From positions 6,056,001 through 6,120,000 of the forward strand of contig OU696579.1 of the NCBI GenBank assembly GCA_916048095.2: a stretch of DNA of 64,000 bases, read 5' to 3'. The position numbers and the translations under genes were made by a program. This document shows, one piece after another, positions 31,732 through 44,536 of the stretch; the first letter of the stretch is position 1, and the number at the start of each line of letters is the position of its first letter. A model generated the notes under the pieces. That model searched no databases. It was given only the letters and a program-made list of their open reading frames with translations, and was not told the origin of the DNA. The stretch is from Sacculina carcini (taxonomy: Eukaryota; Arthropoda; Thecostraca; Sacculinidae).

Positions 31732-32868
31732 TTACGACATATTGAAGTGACACGTTATATCGTTCTGTTTCTGCTCCCATATCCTCCACATTTCATGATT
31801 GGCTCTATCGGGTAGTTGTTTGCGGCATGTCTGACCTATTTCGTATTCGTTCATAATTGACACTATTAGTGCTTTTATATGCGGCTTCGCGTCGATATAA
31901 CGTGAAGTATAAATGCATCTTTTCGCGACAGTAATTATCAATGTTTCTAAGTTCTTTTCAACCGGGAAAAACCATTTTTTCTCGTTTTTCACTTGGAAAC
32001 CTAGTGGCTCCAATACGTGTGTGTTCATTTCTTGTATAAATTTTCTTGTAACGTGGCAGCTCCAGAAAAGGTGCAATATCGTTTCTGTGTGTGTTTTGCA
32101 GAACGTGCACGTGTGTGATTTTGTCATGCCGATCAAATATGCGGTTTTGTTTGTGTGGATGATTCTTTGAGTGATTTTGTAGTTGAAGTATTGCAAGTGT
32201 GTGGAATTTGTTACTGATTTAATGGTGTTTATACTTCCTGCTCTGTAGTGGCCAATATCTTCTATCCATTTTCTTTTCGTTCTCCCCAATTCCACTTGTG
32301 AATTATTCGTTTTATATGAAATCATGTTTTTATATGCAAATCGATTGAATTTTGTCGTATTTCTTATCATCCACCCTCGATAGGGAATGTTGGGTTGAAT
32401 GTAATGACTCGAATGCTGCAGTACAGATTCTATTTTATAAATTCCTTTTAGAAGGCCAGTGTAATTGAGAGAATCAATTTTTATATTGAATTTATACTGC
32501 ATTTCATCAAGCGTTTAAACTCTTGCTTCTTCTGTGTTTATTATATCGCCTATAAAGCGAATTCCTGCGTTATCCCATTTGTGAATTTTACTGCTTTTAT
32601 ATTTCGTATAATCGGAGTACCATAAACTTTAACAGATGATGTTGCTGTCTTCCTGATTGGAGTTTTCGATAAAATATCGCCAGGCTATTATAACGTCCTT
32701 CCAAAACTCGTTTGTTATTTTGCTTTCAATTTTTTTCAATTTTTGTGTTCCGTAATTCACTGAATCGCCGACGTCTGGAATGCTTAGCCTAGCTAAGCTA
32801 GTCCAGAGTCCGCCTGTTTCGTTCGCAAGTTGCATAAGGATATGGGTTGTAATATCATGCAATGCCAA
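31732..32868 (-). pseudogene. L1/Tx1-like LINE ORF2 C-terminal fragment
   Basis: Minus-strand frames at 32629-32868 and 31732-32502 belong to one protein interrupted by two stops. The first part has ITNEFWKDVIIAWRYF, a pattern seen upstream of the C-terminal finger in L1-like elements. The second has HTCTFCKTHTETILHLFWSC, a zf-RVT type C-x2-C...H...C finger (about residues 128-147 of the 256-codon frame). A C-terminal tail with EMWRIWEQKQ ends it. The reverse transcriptase itself is missing. The first 30-40 bases of the upper frame (32830-32868) are S1 satellite, not LINE, so the LINE really starts near 32829. Confidence 0.75.
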
Positions 32869-33204
32869 CTATATGAATATGCTGTTTTAGCGGACGCGTA
32901 AATCTGGGATTATAGAGATAACAGAAGGTTTCATTGTTTTGCTTCTGAATACTACACACGAAGGATGGGTGTGAACTTGAGCAGTGTTGAGGAAAAAACT
33001 TCGTCAATATTTAAAACAAGAATTTACAAAAAAAAAATTTTTATTGGATAAGCTTTTTGCTTTTTGATTCATTATATTCTATTTATAGTTCCGCACGACG
33101 GGCGGGTTTAAATACGAGGCAGTTCGAGGGAAAATATTTTACCACATCTAAATTAAAAACATTCACATTTAGACTTTTCTATTGGTTAAGACTTTTTATG
33201 GCTC
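32830..33204 (-). repeat. S1 satellite fragment, reverse orientation
   Basis: This matches the reverse S1 block near 48480-48700 (GCTGTTTTAGCGGA, TGAGCAGTGTTGAGG) and includes one reverse GC-rich box (TTCCGCACGACGGGCGGG, about 33090). It is cut on the left by the LINE and on the right by the palindrome. Confidence 0.7.
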
Positions 33205-34096
33205 TAAGCCATGAACAAATCAACTGCGCTAATCACAATGCTTTCGCTCAATTATTTACAGCAGCCATTTGGCGATGCAATTGTTACTGAAACTCTTTGC
33301 CGATGAAAACTTGTGTTTGAGCAAAAACATTTTCGAGCACGACCTTGGTTGTTATTTAGATTTATTTTTATATTAATTAACGTGTGTATATACCTTTTTG
33401 AGCACCAGAAACGAAACCGATTTGAAACCTCATTATTCCATGTGTGCCCTAAAGTGACTACAACAAAAAACAGCTGACATATAATATATTCATGTAAAAT
33501 AGGTGTTTTCTGTATATATAAATGTGCTGTGTTCTTACTCTACGCCACAAAAGGTTCTATTTTTAGACGCGGTGGTTTGGAAATACCTGGAAAAAACATC
33601 AAAACAACTGCATGTGGAAGTCATGTGCTTGGCACATGTGTGCAGCTGCAGTTTGCAAAATTCACGTGCCAAGCACATGACTTCCACACACAGTTGTTTT
33701 GATGTTTTTTCCAGGTATTTCCAAGCCACCGCGTCTAAAAATAGAACCTTTTGTGGCGTAGAGTAAAAACACAGCACATTTATATATACAGAAAACACCT
33801 ATTTTACATGAATATATTATATGTCAGCTGTTTTTTGTTGTAGTCACTTTAGGGCACACATGGAATAATGAGGTTTCAAATCGGTTTCGTTTCTGGTGCT
33901 CAAAATGGTATATACACACGTTAATTAATATAAAAATAAATCTAAAAAACAACCAAGGTCGTGCTCGAAAATATTTTTGCTCAAACACAAGTTTTCATCG
34001 GCAAAGAGTTTCAGTAACAATTGCATCGCCAAATGGCTGCTGTGAATAATTGAGCGAAAACATTGTGATTAGCGCAGTTGATTTGTTCATGGCTTA
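33205..34096. repeat. 892-bp palindrome (foldback element)
   Basis: The left arm starting TAAGCCATGAAC at 33205 is mirrored by GTTCATGGCTTA ending at 34096. The arms are about 430 bp, almost identical, with a short asymmetric centre near 33635-33665. The two 87-codon open frames on opposite strands are the same sequence read from each arm. TA at each outer edge could be a Tc1/mariner-type duplication. Confidence 0.85.
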
Positions 34097-34319
34097 TTCA
34101 TGTTCATGTTTATTCTTGCATTCATTCATGCATTCATGTTTATTCTTGTTCATGTCGAAATAAACTGTGCTGAATGAGGTCTTCAACGTTGGGTTGGGTG
34201 GGTATTTTTGGGGTAATTGGGTATTTTTGTCTAAGGGGGTATTTTTAGGTAACAATTAACTGCAAAATAACCTAACCTACCACTCACACAATTACCTAAC
34301 CAATTACTCACACAATTAC
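34097..34319. repeat. Short-repeat-rich stretch
   Basis: TTCATGTT/TTCATTCATG repeats occur near 34097-34155, then GGGTATTTTTG repeats near 34198-34250. No gene is seen. Confidence 0.55.
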
Positions 34320-34855
34320 CTGAGTAATGGTTTCAGCATGTGGGTCGAAGGCGAGTTTATCGTTTATCATGACACCCAGGACGGTGAGATTAGATTCATC
34401 ATGACACCCAGGACGGTGAGATTAGATTCATCATGACACCCAGGACGGTGAGATTAGATTTATCATGACACCCAGGACGGTGAGATTAGATTCATCATGA
34501 CACCCAGGACACGAACCAAGCAAATCGTCTGTACTATTTCACCGCCAATTTTATACTCGCACGAGCACAACTGCTTTCTGAGTGTAACGCTGAGCTTTCA
34601 ACGTTTGATTGAGTCAAGTCTCAACTCGCATTCACCGCAGCAGGTACAAAAACGGCAAATTAGACACTGTAGAATCTGGCCATCTGTAGCCATCTCGACA
34701 CAATGAAGAATTGATGATATCGTCAGCGTAGAGTAAGGCCGAGTCTTGAAAATATTATTATATTTTGCGTGTGTTCTCGAATTGCTGTCCGTTTTGCTGT
34801 AGACTCGAAACACAATGAATTTATTCGTACATTCACGTTGAATGCCTGTACTCAA
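34320..34855 (-). pseudogene. LINE reverse transcriptase fragment with internal tandem expansion
   Basis: On the minus strand, CEYKIGGEIVQTICLVRVLG (about 34560-34510) leads into LGVM, then after the repeats NLTVLGVMINDKLAFDPHAE (about 34390-34330). This is the LGV motif just after the RT palm in jockey/CR1-type LINEs. Between them the LTVLGV coding segment is repeated in 32-bp units, shifting frame. The upper part to 34855 is open but not clearly RT. Confidence 0.6.
34368..34510. repeat. 32-bp tandem repeat, about 4.5 copies
   Basis: Unit starts fall at 34368, 34400, 34432, 34464 and 34496 (CATGACACCCAGGACGG...). Copies are nearly identical, with one C/T change. Confidence 0.92.
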
Positions 34856-34934
34856 CTACTGACTGAGTGCTGCAGGCTTCAGTGCGTGAACTGTGTCTTT
34901 TAGGCATCCCCAGAAATATAAGTGTTAAAATCAG

Positions 34935-34935
<1 letters not shown>

Positions 34936-34994
<59 letters not shown>
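34936..34994. repeat. (TA)n microsatellite at satellite boundary
   Basis: A TA run of about 59 bp directly precedes the first forward S1 junction (AGCATTAAAACCCGCCCG). Confidence 0.9.
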
Positions 34995-34996
<2 letters not shown>

Positions 34997-37900
34997 GCAT
35001 TAAAACCCGCCCGTTGTGCGGAGGAATTCATAAAATGGAATTAATATTTATAAAAATTGATTAATATTCATAAAAAATATTTCAAATTAAAAAAGAAAAT
35101 GAAAACTCTTAAGTGTCTTACTCAATAGAAAAGTCCAAGTGTGAATATTTTTATTTTTATTTTGACATAATATTTTCCCTCAACCCGCCTCATATATAAA
35201 CCCACCCATTGTGCGGAATATTTCAGAACACAAACACGAAACAAACAATAAAATTCTAGCATGTAACCCCGCCCGTCGTGCGAAACAATTAATACAATTA
35301 AATTTGTATTCAATTCATAAGAGAAAAGGAATATGAATTAAAAAAGAGTGGAGTAAACCCATAAAAAATTCTAAATTTATATATTTTCATAAAAAAAATT
35401 CACAAAATAGTTTGCCTAAACCGCCTCATATTCATACATGCCCGTCGTGCTATATATATAAAAGAGATCCTCTGTGTGTCTGTGTGTGTGTGTGTGTATG
35501 TGTGTCTGTCTGTCCCACCCTTCTTGGTCCATTTTCCATCAGCTGCTACTCGGCCATCACTTGGCGTATATATATATATACTAGCATTAAAACCCGCCCG
35601 TTGTGCGGAGCAATTCATAACATGAATAACTGCCCGCGGGACATTTTTATTTCATAAAAATGAGCCATCGCTTCGTTTGCGTTTGAAGCCCCTGATCATT
35701 GAACCAGCGAACCATGAACCAGCGCAATTATGTCACCTCATATTCAAGCATACATACATAGACAGACAGATAATTTCTTCTTTATGTATATATATAGCAT
35801 TAAAACCGCATTAAAACCCGCCCGTTGTGCGGAACAATTCATAAAAATATTGCAAACTAAAAATAAATAAGGCAAACTCATGAAGACCTTAATCAATTAA
35901 AAAGTCTAAATTTCATTATTTTTAATTTTATTTTGACAAAATATTTTCACTCAACCCGCCTCATATTTAAACCCGCCCGACGTGAGGAATAATTCAGAAC
36001 TCGAACACCATCCGTTCTGGTTCTTGAAGTCAAATCCATTAGTTTTGTATATGAATTCATTCTATACGGTGAAATTGAACGTTTTATTGCTACTCGCGGG
36101 ACATTTTTATTGCATAAAAATGAGCCATCGCTTCGTTTGCGTTTGAAGCCCCTGATCATTGAACCAGCGAACCATGAACCAGAGCAATTATGTCACCTCA
36201 TATTCAAGCATACATACACAGACAGACAGATAATTTCTTCTTTATGTATATATATAGCATTAAAACCCGCCCGTTGTGCGGAGCAATTCATAACATGAAA
36301 TTCATATTCAATTCGTAAAAAAATATGGAAAAATAAAAATGAAATAGGGTACACTCATAAAAATATTAATCAATTGAAAATTATAAGTTTAATTATTTTT
36401 ATTTCGACAAAATATTTCCCCTCAGTCCGCCTGAGTCATTTTTATACCCGCCCGTCGTGCTGAATAATTCAGAACTCGAACACGATCCGTTCTGGATCTT
36501 GAAGTCAAATCCATTGGTTTTGTGTATGGATTTATTCTACAGGGTAAATTGAACGTTCTATTGTCTATAGTTGCTGCCCGCGGAGCATTTTTATTTGTAA
36601 AAAAATACCTTTTTTAAATGAACCATTTGAAAAAATGAACTAAAAAATGAAAACACCTTTTTTAAACCCGCCCGTCGTGGGGAACAATTCATACAATAAA
36701 ATTCATATAAGAAGTCAAATCCATTGGTTTTGTGTATGGATTAATTCTACAGGGAAAATTGAACGTTCTATTGTCTATAGTTGCTGCCCGCGGAACATTT
36801 TTATTTTTGGAAAAAAAACCATTTTTTAAATGAACCATTTGAAAAAATGATCTAAAAACACTTTTTTAAACCCACCCGTCGTGCGGAACAATTCATACAA
36901 TAAAATTCATATCAAATCCATAAAATATAATGAATACAAATTGAAAAGCAAAAAATGTAACCTATAAATATCTTAACCAATAGAAAAGTCTAAATGTGAA
37001 TATTTTTGTTCTTATTTTAACAAATATTATCCCTCAACCCGCCTGATATATAAATCTGCCCGTCGTGTGGTATAATTCAGAACACAAACACGAAACAAAC
37101 AATGAATGATGATGAAATCTTTTCATCAGAATGTTTCCAAACTATATTTATTACTTAACATCATTCCCCAATATCATTTCCTTAAGTACTATTTCAGTTT
37201 TACCGCTATAATATTCATTGTTAAAATTTATATATTTTCCGCTATCATTAAAACCCAATATAACCTGAGTCAAACCTACCCAACCCAACCCAACCATTCA
37301 ATCTTGACCGCTCTCAGCCTAGTCTGAGGTGATTTAACTTATTAGTTTGTGATCACAAAATATACTGATGCGATCATAATTTGTAATCAGAAGACTGAGA
37401 TTATCTACCCCAGGGGTCCCAAACACGCGGCCCACCAATACTTTTCTCTCAACCCGCCAATATAGTATCGGGACCAATCTGTAAGGTAGCTAAATTCACA
37501 TTTGTTGCATAATGCGATATAATTATACACCATTATCATATTATCTCATAATTCCCGGTTAATGCTTCCACTAATGCATCATATTCATACAGTTGTTATT
37601 TTTTGGATTACACCGATAATACAGCCCTTGATATTACAGCCGATATTATATTATGCAATCTATATTCTGCTACGTATTATTCCTAATACATATATCATCA
37701 GATCGCAAAATATATTTAAAGGTTCACATCATTCTCCAAAATCATTTGCTTAAGAGCTATTCTACTTTTATCGCTAGAATATTTACTGCTAGCAAAATAT
37801 CATATACCTCGCTATCATTTAAACCCACTCTTTATAGATACATTTAATTCGCCCGTCGTGCGGAACAGTTCATAAAATATAATTAATATTCAATTCATAA

Positions 37901-38225
37901 AAAAATTAGTGCAAATTGAAAAAGAAAAACAAACCCACAGGAAAGTTATAGCTAATATAAAAGTCTAAATGTGAAATTTATGTTTCAATTTAGAAAACAT
38001 GTTTTTCCACAACACTATCAAAACAATGCAATCTTCTGTCATCTCTATAATTCCAGGTTAATGCTTCCGCTAAAACAGCATAAGTTGGCATTACATGATA
38101 TTGCAGCCCATATCCTTATGCAACTTATGCTTATGCAACTTGAAATTAAACCAATTAAATTACACAGTTAAATTCAGTAGTTTACTTTGTTCCCAATAGC
38201 ATTTTACCCGCCCGTCGTGCGGAAC
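34995..38225 (+). repeat. S1 satellite block, forward
   Basis: This AT-rich DNA has recurring 18-bp GC-rich boxes (CCCGCCCGTCGTGCGGAA and variants), for example near 35012, 35600, 36262, 36447, 36666, 36870, 37055, 37848 and 38207. Spacing is often 185-220 bp. Boxes alternate between an AATTCATAAAAT context and an AATTCAGAACACAAACACG context. A piece with CAGACAGACAGATAATTTC and a TATATATAG tail (for example 36210-36255) ends some subunits. A reversed scrap of the S2 tail with GT repeat lies at 35445-35575. Conserved short open frames here are repeat translations. Confidence 0.8.
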
Positions 38226-40085
38226 GTTATTGAGGACAATAAAGCCTTTATATTCAGTAGAGTGTAGCATTAATTAAACTGTACGCAATAAAACCACACC
38301 ATCCATGCTTGGAGATAATATGATGCATTCTTAATTGTGATTGGGCTTCAGTGAAATTTAATCGGTGTATATTCCTGTGTAATCGCAAGTACGCATAATA
38401 GCTGTCAAATTGGCAATATGTCCTTTTGACTTTACACCGCCGTAACTTCCTTCAGATACCCTTTGGAAAATTACAAATTATACCGTATTGTAGAAGACAA
38501 GATTTCTAGAACGATGGTATAATTTATTTTTATGTGTAACAAATAGTTACTGAGAAATAGTAGAAAAATGAATTAATTTTAGTCGCCCGGTGTTCAAGTG
38601 TAATTTTGGATGTATTTGAGAATTTTGCCAATTTTACACGTTTTTTGTATCATTTGTGGGTATAAATTATAGCTTATCTTGTAGAACACAAAATTCTCTA
38701 CACAGTAGTATATTCCTGTGTAATCGCAAGTGCGTAAATTGTGATTGGTCTCCAGTGAAATTTAATCAGTGTATATTCATGTGTAATCGCAAGTACGCAT
38801 AATAGCTGTCAAATTGGCAACATGACATTTTGACCTTACACCGTCGTAACTTCGTTCAGATACACTTTGGAAAATTAATAATTATACCGTACTGTAGGAA
38901 ACAAAATTTCTAGCACGATGGTATAATTAATTTTAAGGTGTGACAAACAGTTGCTGAGAAATGGGTATAAAAATGAATAAATTGTAGTCACCCGGTGTTC
39001 AAGTGTAATTTTGGATGTATTTGAGAATTTTGCCAATTTTACACGTTTTTTGTATCATTTGTGGGTATAAATTACACCTTTTCTTGTAGAACACAAAATT
39101 CTCTACACAGTAGTATATTCCTGTGTAATCGCAAGTGCGAAAAATAGCTGTCAAATTGGCAATATGTCCTTTTGACTTTACACCGCCGTCACTTCCTTCA
39201 GATACACTTTGGAAAATTAAGAATTATACCGCATTTTAAAAAATACAATTTCCAGCACGATGATATATTTTATTTTAATGTGTGACAAATAGTTCCTGAG
39301 AAATAGGTAGAAAAATGAATTAATTTAGGCGCCCGGTGATCAAGTGTAATTTTGGATGTATTTGACAATTTTGCCAATTTTACACCTTTTTTGTATCATT
39401 TGTGGGTATAAATTATAACTTTTCTTGTAGAAGACAAAATTATCTACACAATAGTATAATTTTTATAGCTGTACCATTGCTGGTTTATGAGGAATAGATA
39501 GCGGAATATTTACCAAAACATTCACGGTTTCCAGTGCTAATTTTGCATTTTTGACTTTGTCATTTTGACTTCACACCGCCGTAACTTTTTTTTAATACAC
39601 TTATGAAAATTAAAAATTATACCGTGTTGTAGCAAACAAAATTCCCAGCATGATGGTATTATTTATTTAGTTGTGTGATAATTAGTTTTTGATACATAGA
39701 GAAAAAAGTATAGAAAATCGGACGCGTGGAGTATAAATATAATTTTGAATATAGATTGAAATTTTGTCATGTTTACATCTTTTATGTTCTATTTTTGGAT
39801 ATGAATTATAACCTATCTTGTACAACAGAAAATTCTCTACACAGTGGTATAATCTGTTTGGCTGTACCATTTCTGGTTTATGAGGAGTAGATGGCAGAGC
39901 ATTGACCACAATTTTCGCATTTTTCAGGGTTCATTTTGTCTTTTCACCGCTATAACTTTTTTTGGTTTCATTTTTGAAATTTAAAATTTAATTTAAAGTG
40001 TAGACAAGAAAATTTCCAACGTGATGGTATAAATTGTTAGCGGGTAGGCTGAGTGGTGGCCGAATAATAGCTGATAGAAAATGGA
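38226..40085 (+). repeat. S2 tandem repeat block, forward
   Basis: It starts with a non-repeated leader (ATTGAGGACAATAAAGCC...). Units marked by CACCGCCGTAACTTCC follow, near 38441, 38845 and 39187 (period 404 then 342), and then more diverged units. Each unit has two related halves centred on TATACCATCGTGCTAGAAAT-like and TATACTACTGTGTAGAGAAT-like sequence. Confidence 0.8.
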
Positions 40086-40164
40086 CCAAGGAGGGTCGAA
40101 CACACACACAGACACACACACACACACACAGACAGACACACAGAGGATCTCTTTTATATATATA
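40086..40164. repeat. (CA)n plus conserved tail
   Basis: CACACACAGACACAC repeats are followed by AGAGGATCTCTTTTATATAT and a junction to S1. The same tail recurs at 44425-44490, 55465-55520 and 61210-61272, and reversed at 50190-50245 and 53895-53990. Confidence 0.8.
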
Positions 40165-41120
40165 GACTAGCATTAAAACCCGCCCGTTGTGCGGAAGAAT
40201 TCATAAAAATACTGCAAATTAAAAATAAATAAGGCAAACTCATGAAAACCTTAATCAATTAAAAGGTCTAAATTTCATTATTTTTAATTTTATTTTGACA
40301 AAATATTTTCACTCAACCCGCCTCATATTTAAACCCGCCCGACGTGAGGAAAAATTCAGAACTCGAACACCATCCGTTCTGGTTCTTGAAGTCGAATCCA
40401 TTAGTTTTGTATATGAATTCATTCTATACGGTGAAATTGAACGTTTTATTGCTGCCCGCGGGACATTTTTATTTCATAAAAATGAGCCATCGCTTCGTTT
40501 GCGTTTGAAGCCCCTGATCATTGAACCAGCGAACCATGAACCAGCGCAATTATGTCACCTAATATTCAAGCATACATACACAGACAGACAGATAATTCCT
40601 TCTTTATGTATATATATGGCATTAAAACCCGCCCGTTGTGCGGAGCAATTAATAAAAATATTGCAAATTAAAAACAAATAAGGCAAACTCATGAAAACAT
40701 TAATCAATTAAAAGGTCTAAATTTCATTATTTTTAATTTTATTTTGACAAAATATTTTCACTAAACCCGCCTCATATTTAAACCCGCCCGACGTGAGGAA
40801 TAATTCAGAACTCGAACACCATCCGTTCTGGTTCTTGAAGTCAAATCCATTAGTTTTGTAAATGAATTCATTCTATACGGTGAAATTGAACGTTTTATTG
40901 CTGCCCGCGGGACATTTTTATTTCATAAAAATGAGCCATCGCTTCGTTTGCGTTTGAAGCCCCTGATCATTGAACCAGCGAACCATGAACCAGCGCAATT
41001 ATGTCACCTCATATTCAAGCATACATACACAGACAGACAGATAATTTCTTCTTTATGTATATATATATATATATATATATATAGCATTAAAACCCGCCCG
41101 TTGTGCGGAGCAATTCATAA
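40165..41120 (+). repeat. S1 block, forward, two tandem subunits
   Basis: There are two S1 subunits of about 450 bp (AAAATATTTTCACTCAACCC marks at about 40300 and 40750), each with GCCCGCGGGACATTTTTATT, GAACCAGCGAACCATGAACC and the TATATATAG tail. A short (TA)n lies at 41056-41083. Confidence 0.8.
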
Positions 41121-44100
41121 CACTTCAGATACACTTTGGAAAATTCAGATACACTTTGGAAAATTAAGAATAATACCGTGTTGTAGAAAACAAAATTCCT
41201 AGCACGATGGTATAATTAATTTTAATGTATGACAAACAGTTCCTGAGAAATGGGTAGAAAAATGAATAAATTTTAGTCACCCGGTGTTCAAGTGTAATTT
41301 TGGATGTATTTGAGAATTTTGCCAATTTTACACGTTTTTTGTATCATTTGTGGGTATAAATTATAGCTTATCTTGTAGAACTCAAAATTATCTACATAGT
41401 AGTATATTCCTGTGTAATCGCAAGTGCGCATAATAGCTGTCAAATTGGCAATATGTCCTTTTGAATTTACACCGCCGTAACTTCCTTTAGATACACTTTG
41501 CAAAATTACAAATTATACCGTATTGTAGAAAACAAAATTTCTAGCACGATGGTATAATTTATTTTTATGTGTAACAAATAGTTCTTGAGAAATAGGTAGA
41601 AAAATGAATTAATTTTAGTCGCCCGGTGTTCAAGTGTAATTTTGGATGGATTTGAGAATTTTGCCAATTTTACACGTTTTTTGTATCATTTGTGGGTATA
41701 AATTATAGCTTATCTTGTAGAACACAAAATTCTCTACACAGTAGTATGTTCCTGAGTAATCGCAAGTGCGTCAATTGTGATTAGACTTCAGTGAAATTAA
41801 ATCAGTGTATATTCATGTGTAATCGCCAGTGCGCATAATAGCTGTCAAATTGGCAACATGACATTTTGACTTTACACCGCCGTAACTTCCTTCAGATACA
41901 CTTTGGATATTTAAGAATTATACCGTATTGTAGAAACCAAAATTTCTAGCACGATGGTATAATTCATTTTAATGTGTCACAATTAGTTTTTGAGAAATAG
42001 GTAGAAAAATGAATAAATTTTAGTCACCCGGTGCTCAAGTGTAATTTTGGATGTATTTGAGAATTTTGCCAATTTTACACGTTTTTTGTATCATTTGTGG
42101 GTATAAATTATACCTTTTCTTGTAGAACACAAAATTTTCTACACAGTAGTATATTCCGTTATTGAGGACAATAAAGCCTTTATATTCAGTATAGTGTAGC
42201 ATTAATTAAACTGTACGCAATAAAACCACACCATCCATGCTTGGAGATAATATGATGAATTCTTAATTGTGATTGGGCTTCAGTGAAATTTAATCGGTGT
42301 ATATTCCTGTGTAATCGCAAGTGCGCATAATAGCTGTCAAATTGGCAACATGATAATTTGACTTTACACCGCCGTAACTTCCTTCAGATACACTTTGTAA
42401 AATTACAAATTATACCGTATTGTAGAAAACAAGATTTCTAGCACGATGGTATAATTTATTTTTATGTTTAACAAATAGTTACTGAGAAATAGTAGAAAAA
42501 TTAATTAATTTTATTCGGCCGGTGTTCAAGTGAAATTTTGGATGTATTTGAGAATTTTGCCAATTTTACACGTTTTTTGTATCATTTGTGGGTATAAATT
42601 ATAGCTTATCTTGTAGAACACAAAATTATCTACACAGTAGTATATTCCTGTGTAATCGCAAGTGCGTAAATTATGATTGGACTTCAGTGAAATTAAATCA
42701 GTGTATATTCATGTGTAATCGCAAGTGCGCATAATAGCTGTCAAATTGGCAACATGATAATTTGACTTTACACCGCCGTAACTTCCTTCAGATACACTTT
42801 GTAAAATTACAAATTATACCGTATTGTAGAAAACAAGATTTCTAGCACGATGGTATAATTTATTTTTATGTTTAACAAATAGTTACTGAGAAATAGTAGA
42901 AAAATTAATTAATTTTATTCGGCCGGTGTTCAAGTGAAATTTTGGATGTATTTGAGAATTTTGCCAATTTTACACGTTTTTTGTATCATTTTTGGGTATA
43001 AATTATAGCTTATCTTGTAGAACACAAAATTATCTACACAGTAGTATATTCCTGTGTAATCGCAAGTGCGTAAATTATGATTGGACTTCAGTGAAATTAA
43101 ATCAGTGTATATTCATGTGTAATCGCAAGTGCGCATAATAGCTGTCAAATTGGCAACATGACAATTTGACTTTACACCGCCGTAACTTCCTTCAGATACA
43201 CTTTGGAAAATTAAAAATTATACCGTATTGTAGAAAACAAAATTTCTAGCACGATGGTATAATTAATTTTAATTTATGACAAACAGTTCCTGAGAAATGG
43301 GTATAAAAATGAATAAATTGTAGTCACCCGGTGTTCAAGTGTAATTTTGGATGTATTTGAGAATTTTGCCAATTTTACACGTTTTTTGTATCATTTGTGG
43401 GTATAAATTATACCTTTTCTTGTAGAACACAAAATTCTCTACACAGTAGTATATTCCTGTGTAATCGCAAGTGCGCATAATAGCTGTCAAATTGGCAATA
43501 TGTCCATTTGACTTTACACCGCCGTCACTTCCTTCAGATACACTTTGGAAAATTAAGAATTATACCGTATTGTAGAAAACAAACTTTCCAGCACAATGGT
43601 ATAATTTATTTTTATGTGTAACAAATAGTTCTTGAGAAATAGGTAGAAAAATGAATTAATTTAGGCGCCCGGTGATCAAGTGTAATTTTGGATGTATTTG
43701 ACAATTTTGCCAATTTTACACGTTTTTTGTATCATTTGTGGGTATAAATTATAGCGTTACTTGTAGAACACAAAATTATCTACACAATAGTATAATTTTT
43801 ATAACTGTAACTCTGCTGGTTTAAGAGGAATAGATAGCGGAATATTGACCAAAATATTCGCGTTTTTCAGTGCCTTTTTGACTTTGTCATTTTGACTTCA
43901 CACCGCCGTAACTTTTTCTTAATACACTTTGGAAAATTAAAAATTATACCGTGTTGTAGCAAACAAAATTCCCAGCATGATGGTATTATTTATTTAGTTG
44001 TGTGATAATTAGTTTTTGATACATAGAGAAAAAAGTATAGAAAATCGGACGCGTGGAGTATAAATATAATTTTGAATATAGATTGAAATTTTGTCATGTT

Positions 44101-44424
44101 TACATCTTTTATGTTCTATTTTTGGATATGAATTATAACCTATCTTGTACAACACAAAATTTTCTACACAGTGGTATAATCTGTTTGGCTGTACCATTTC
44201 TGGTTTATGAGGAGTAGATGGCAGAGCATTGACCAAAATTTTCGCATTTTTCAGGGTTCATTTTGTATTTTCACCGCTATAACTGTTTTTGGTCTTATTT
44301 TTAAAATTTGAAATTTATCCTATCGTGTAGACAAGAAAATTTACAACGTGATGGTATAAATTGTTAGCGGGTAGGCTGAGTGGTGGCCGAATAATAGCTG
44401 ATAGAAAATGGACCAAGGAGGGTC
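41121..44424 (+). repeat. S2 tandem block, forward, longest array
   Basis: Unit marks fall near 41474, 41879, 42371, 42776, 43185 and 43525. Two adjacent units of about 405 bp (about 42330-42735 and 42736-43140) are almost identical, indicating a recent tandem duplication. The end region (about 43900-44390) is nearly identical to 39570-40070. Confidence 0.82.
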
Positions 44425-44503
44425 GAACACACACACAGACACACACACACACACACACACACAGACACACAGAGGATCTCTTTTATATATATAGATATAT
44501 ATG

Positions 44504-44504
<1 letters not shown>
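44425..44504. repeat. (CA)n plus conserved tail
   Basis: The CA/GA-rich run and AGAGGATCTC tail are as at 40086. Here the tail runs into TATATATGTGTGTG and the duplicated segment instead of S1. Confidence 0.8.

Positions 44505-44536
<32 letters not shown>

Noticed and set aside
34368..34510. 32-bp repeats as a CRISPR array
   Set aside because: Units are head to tail with no unique spacers and lie in a LINE fragment of a eukaryotic genome.
40295..40681. Recurring frame with KPARREEKF and HTYTDRQIISSLCIYI
   Set aside because: It recurs at 57255 and 61869 only because the S1 unit is duplicated; no domain, and flanking S1 copies are broken in this frame.
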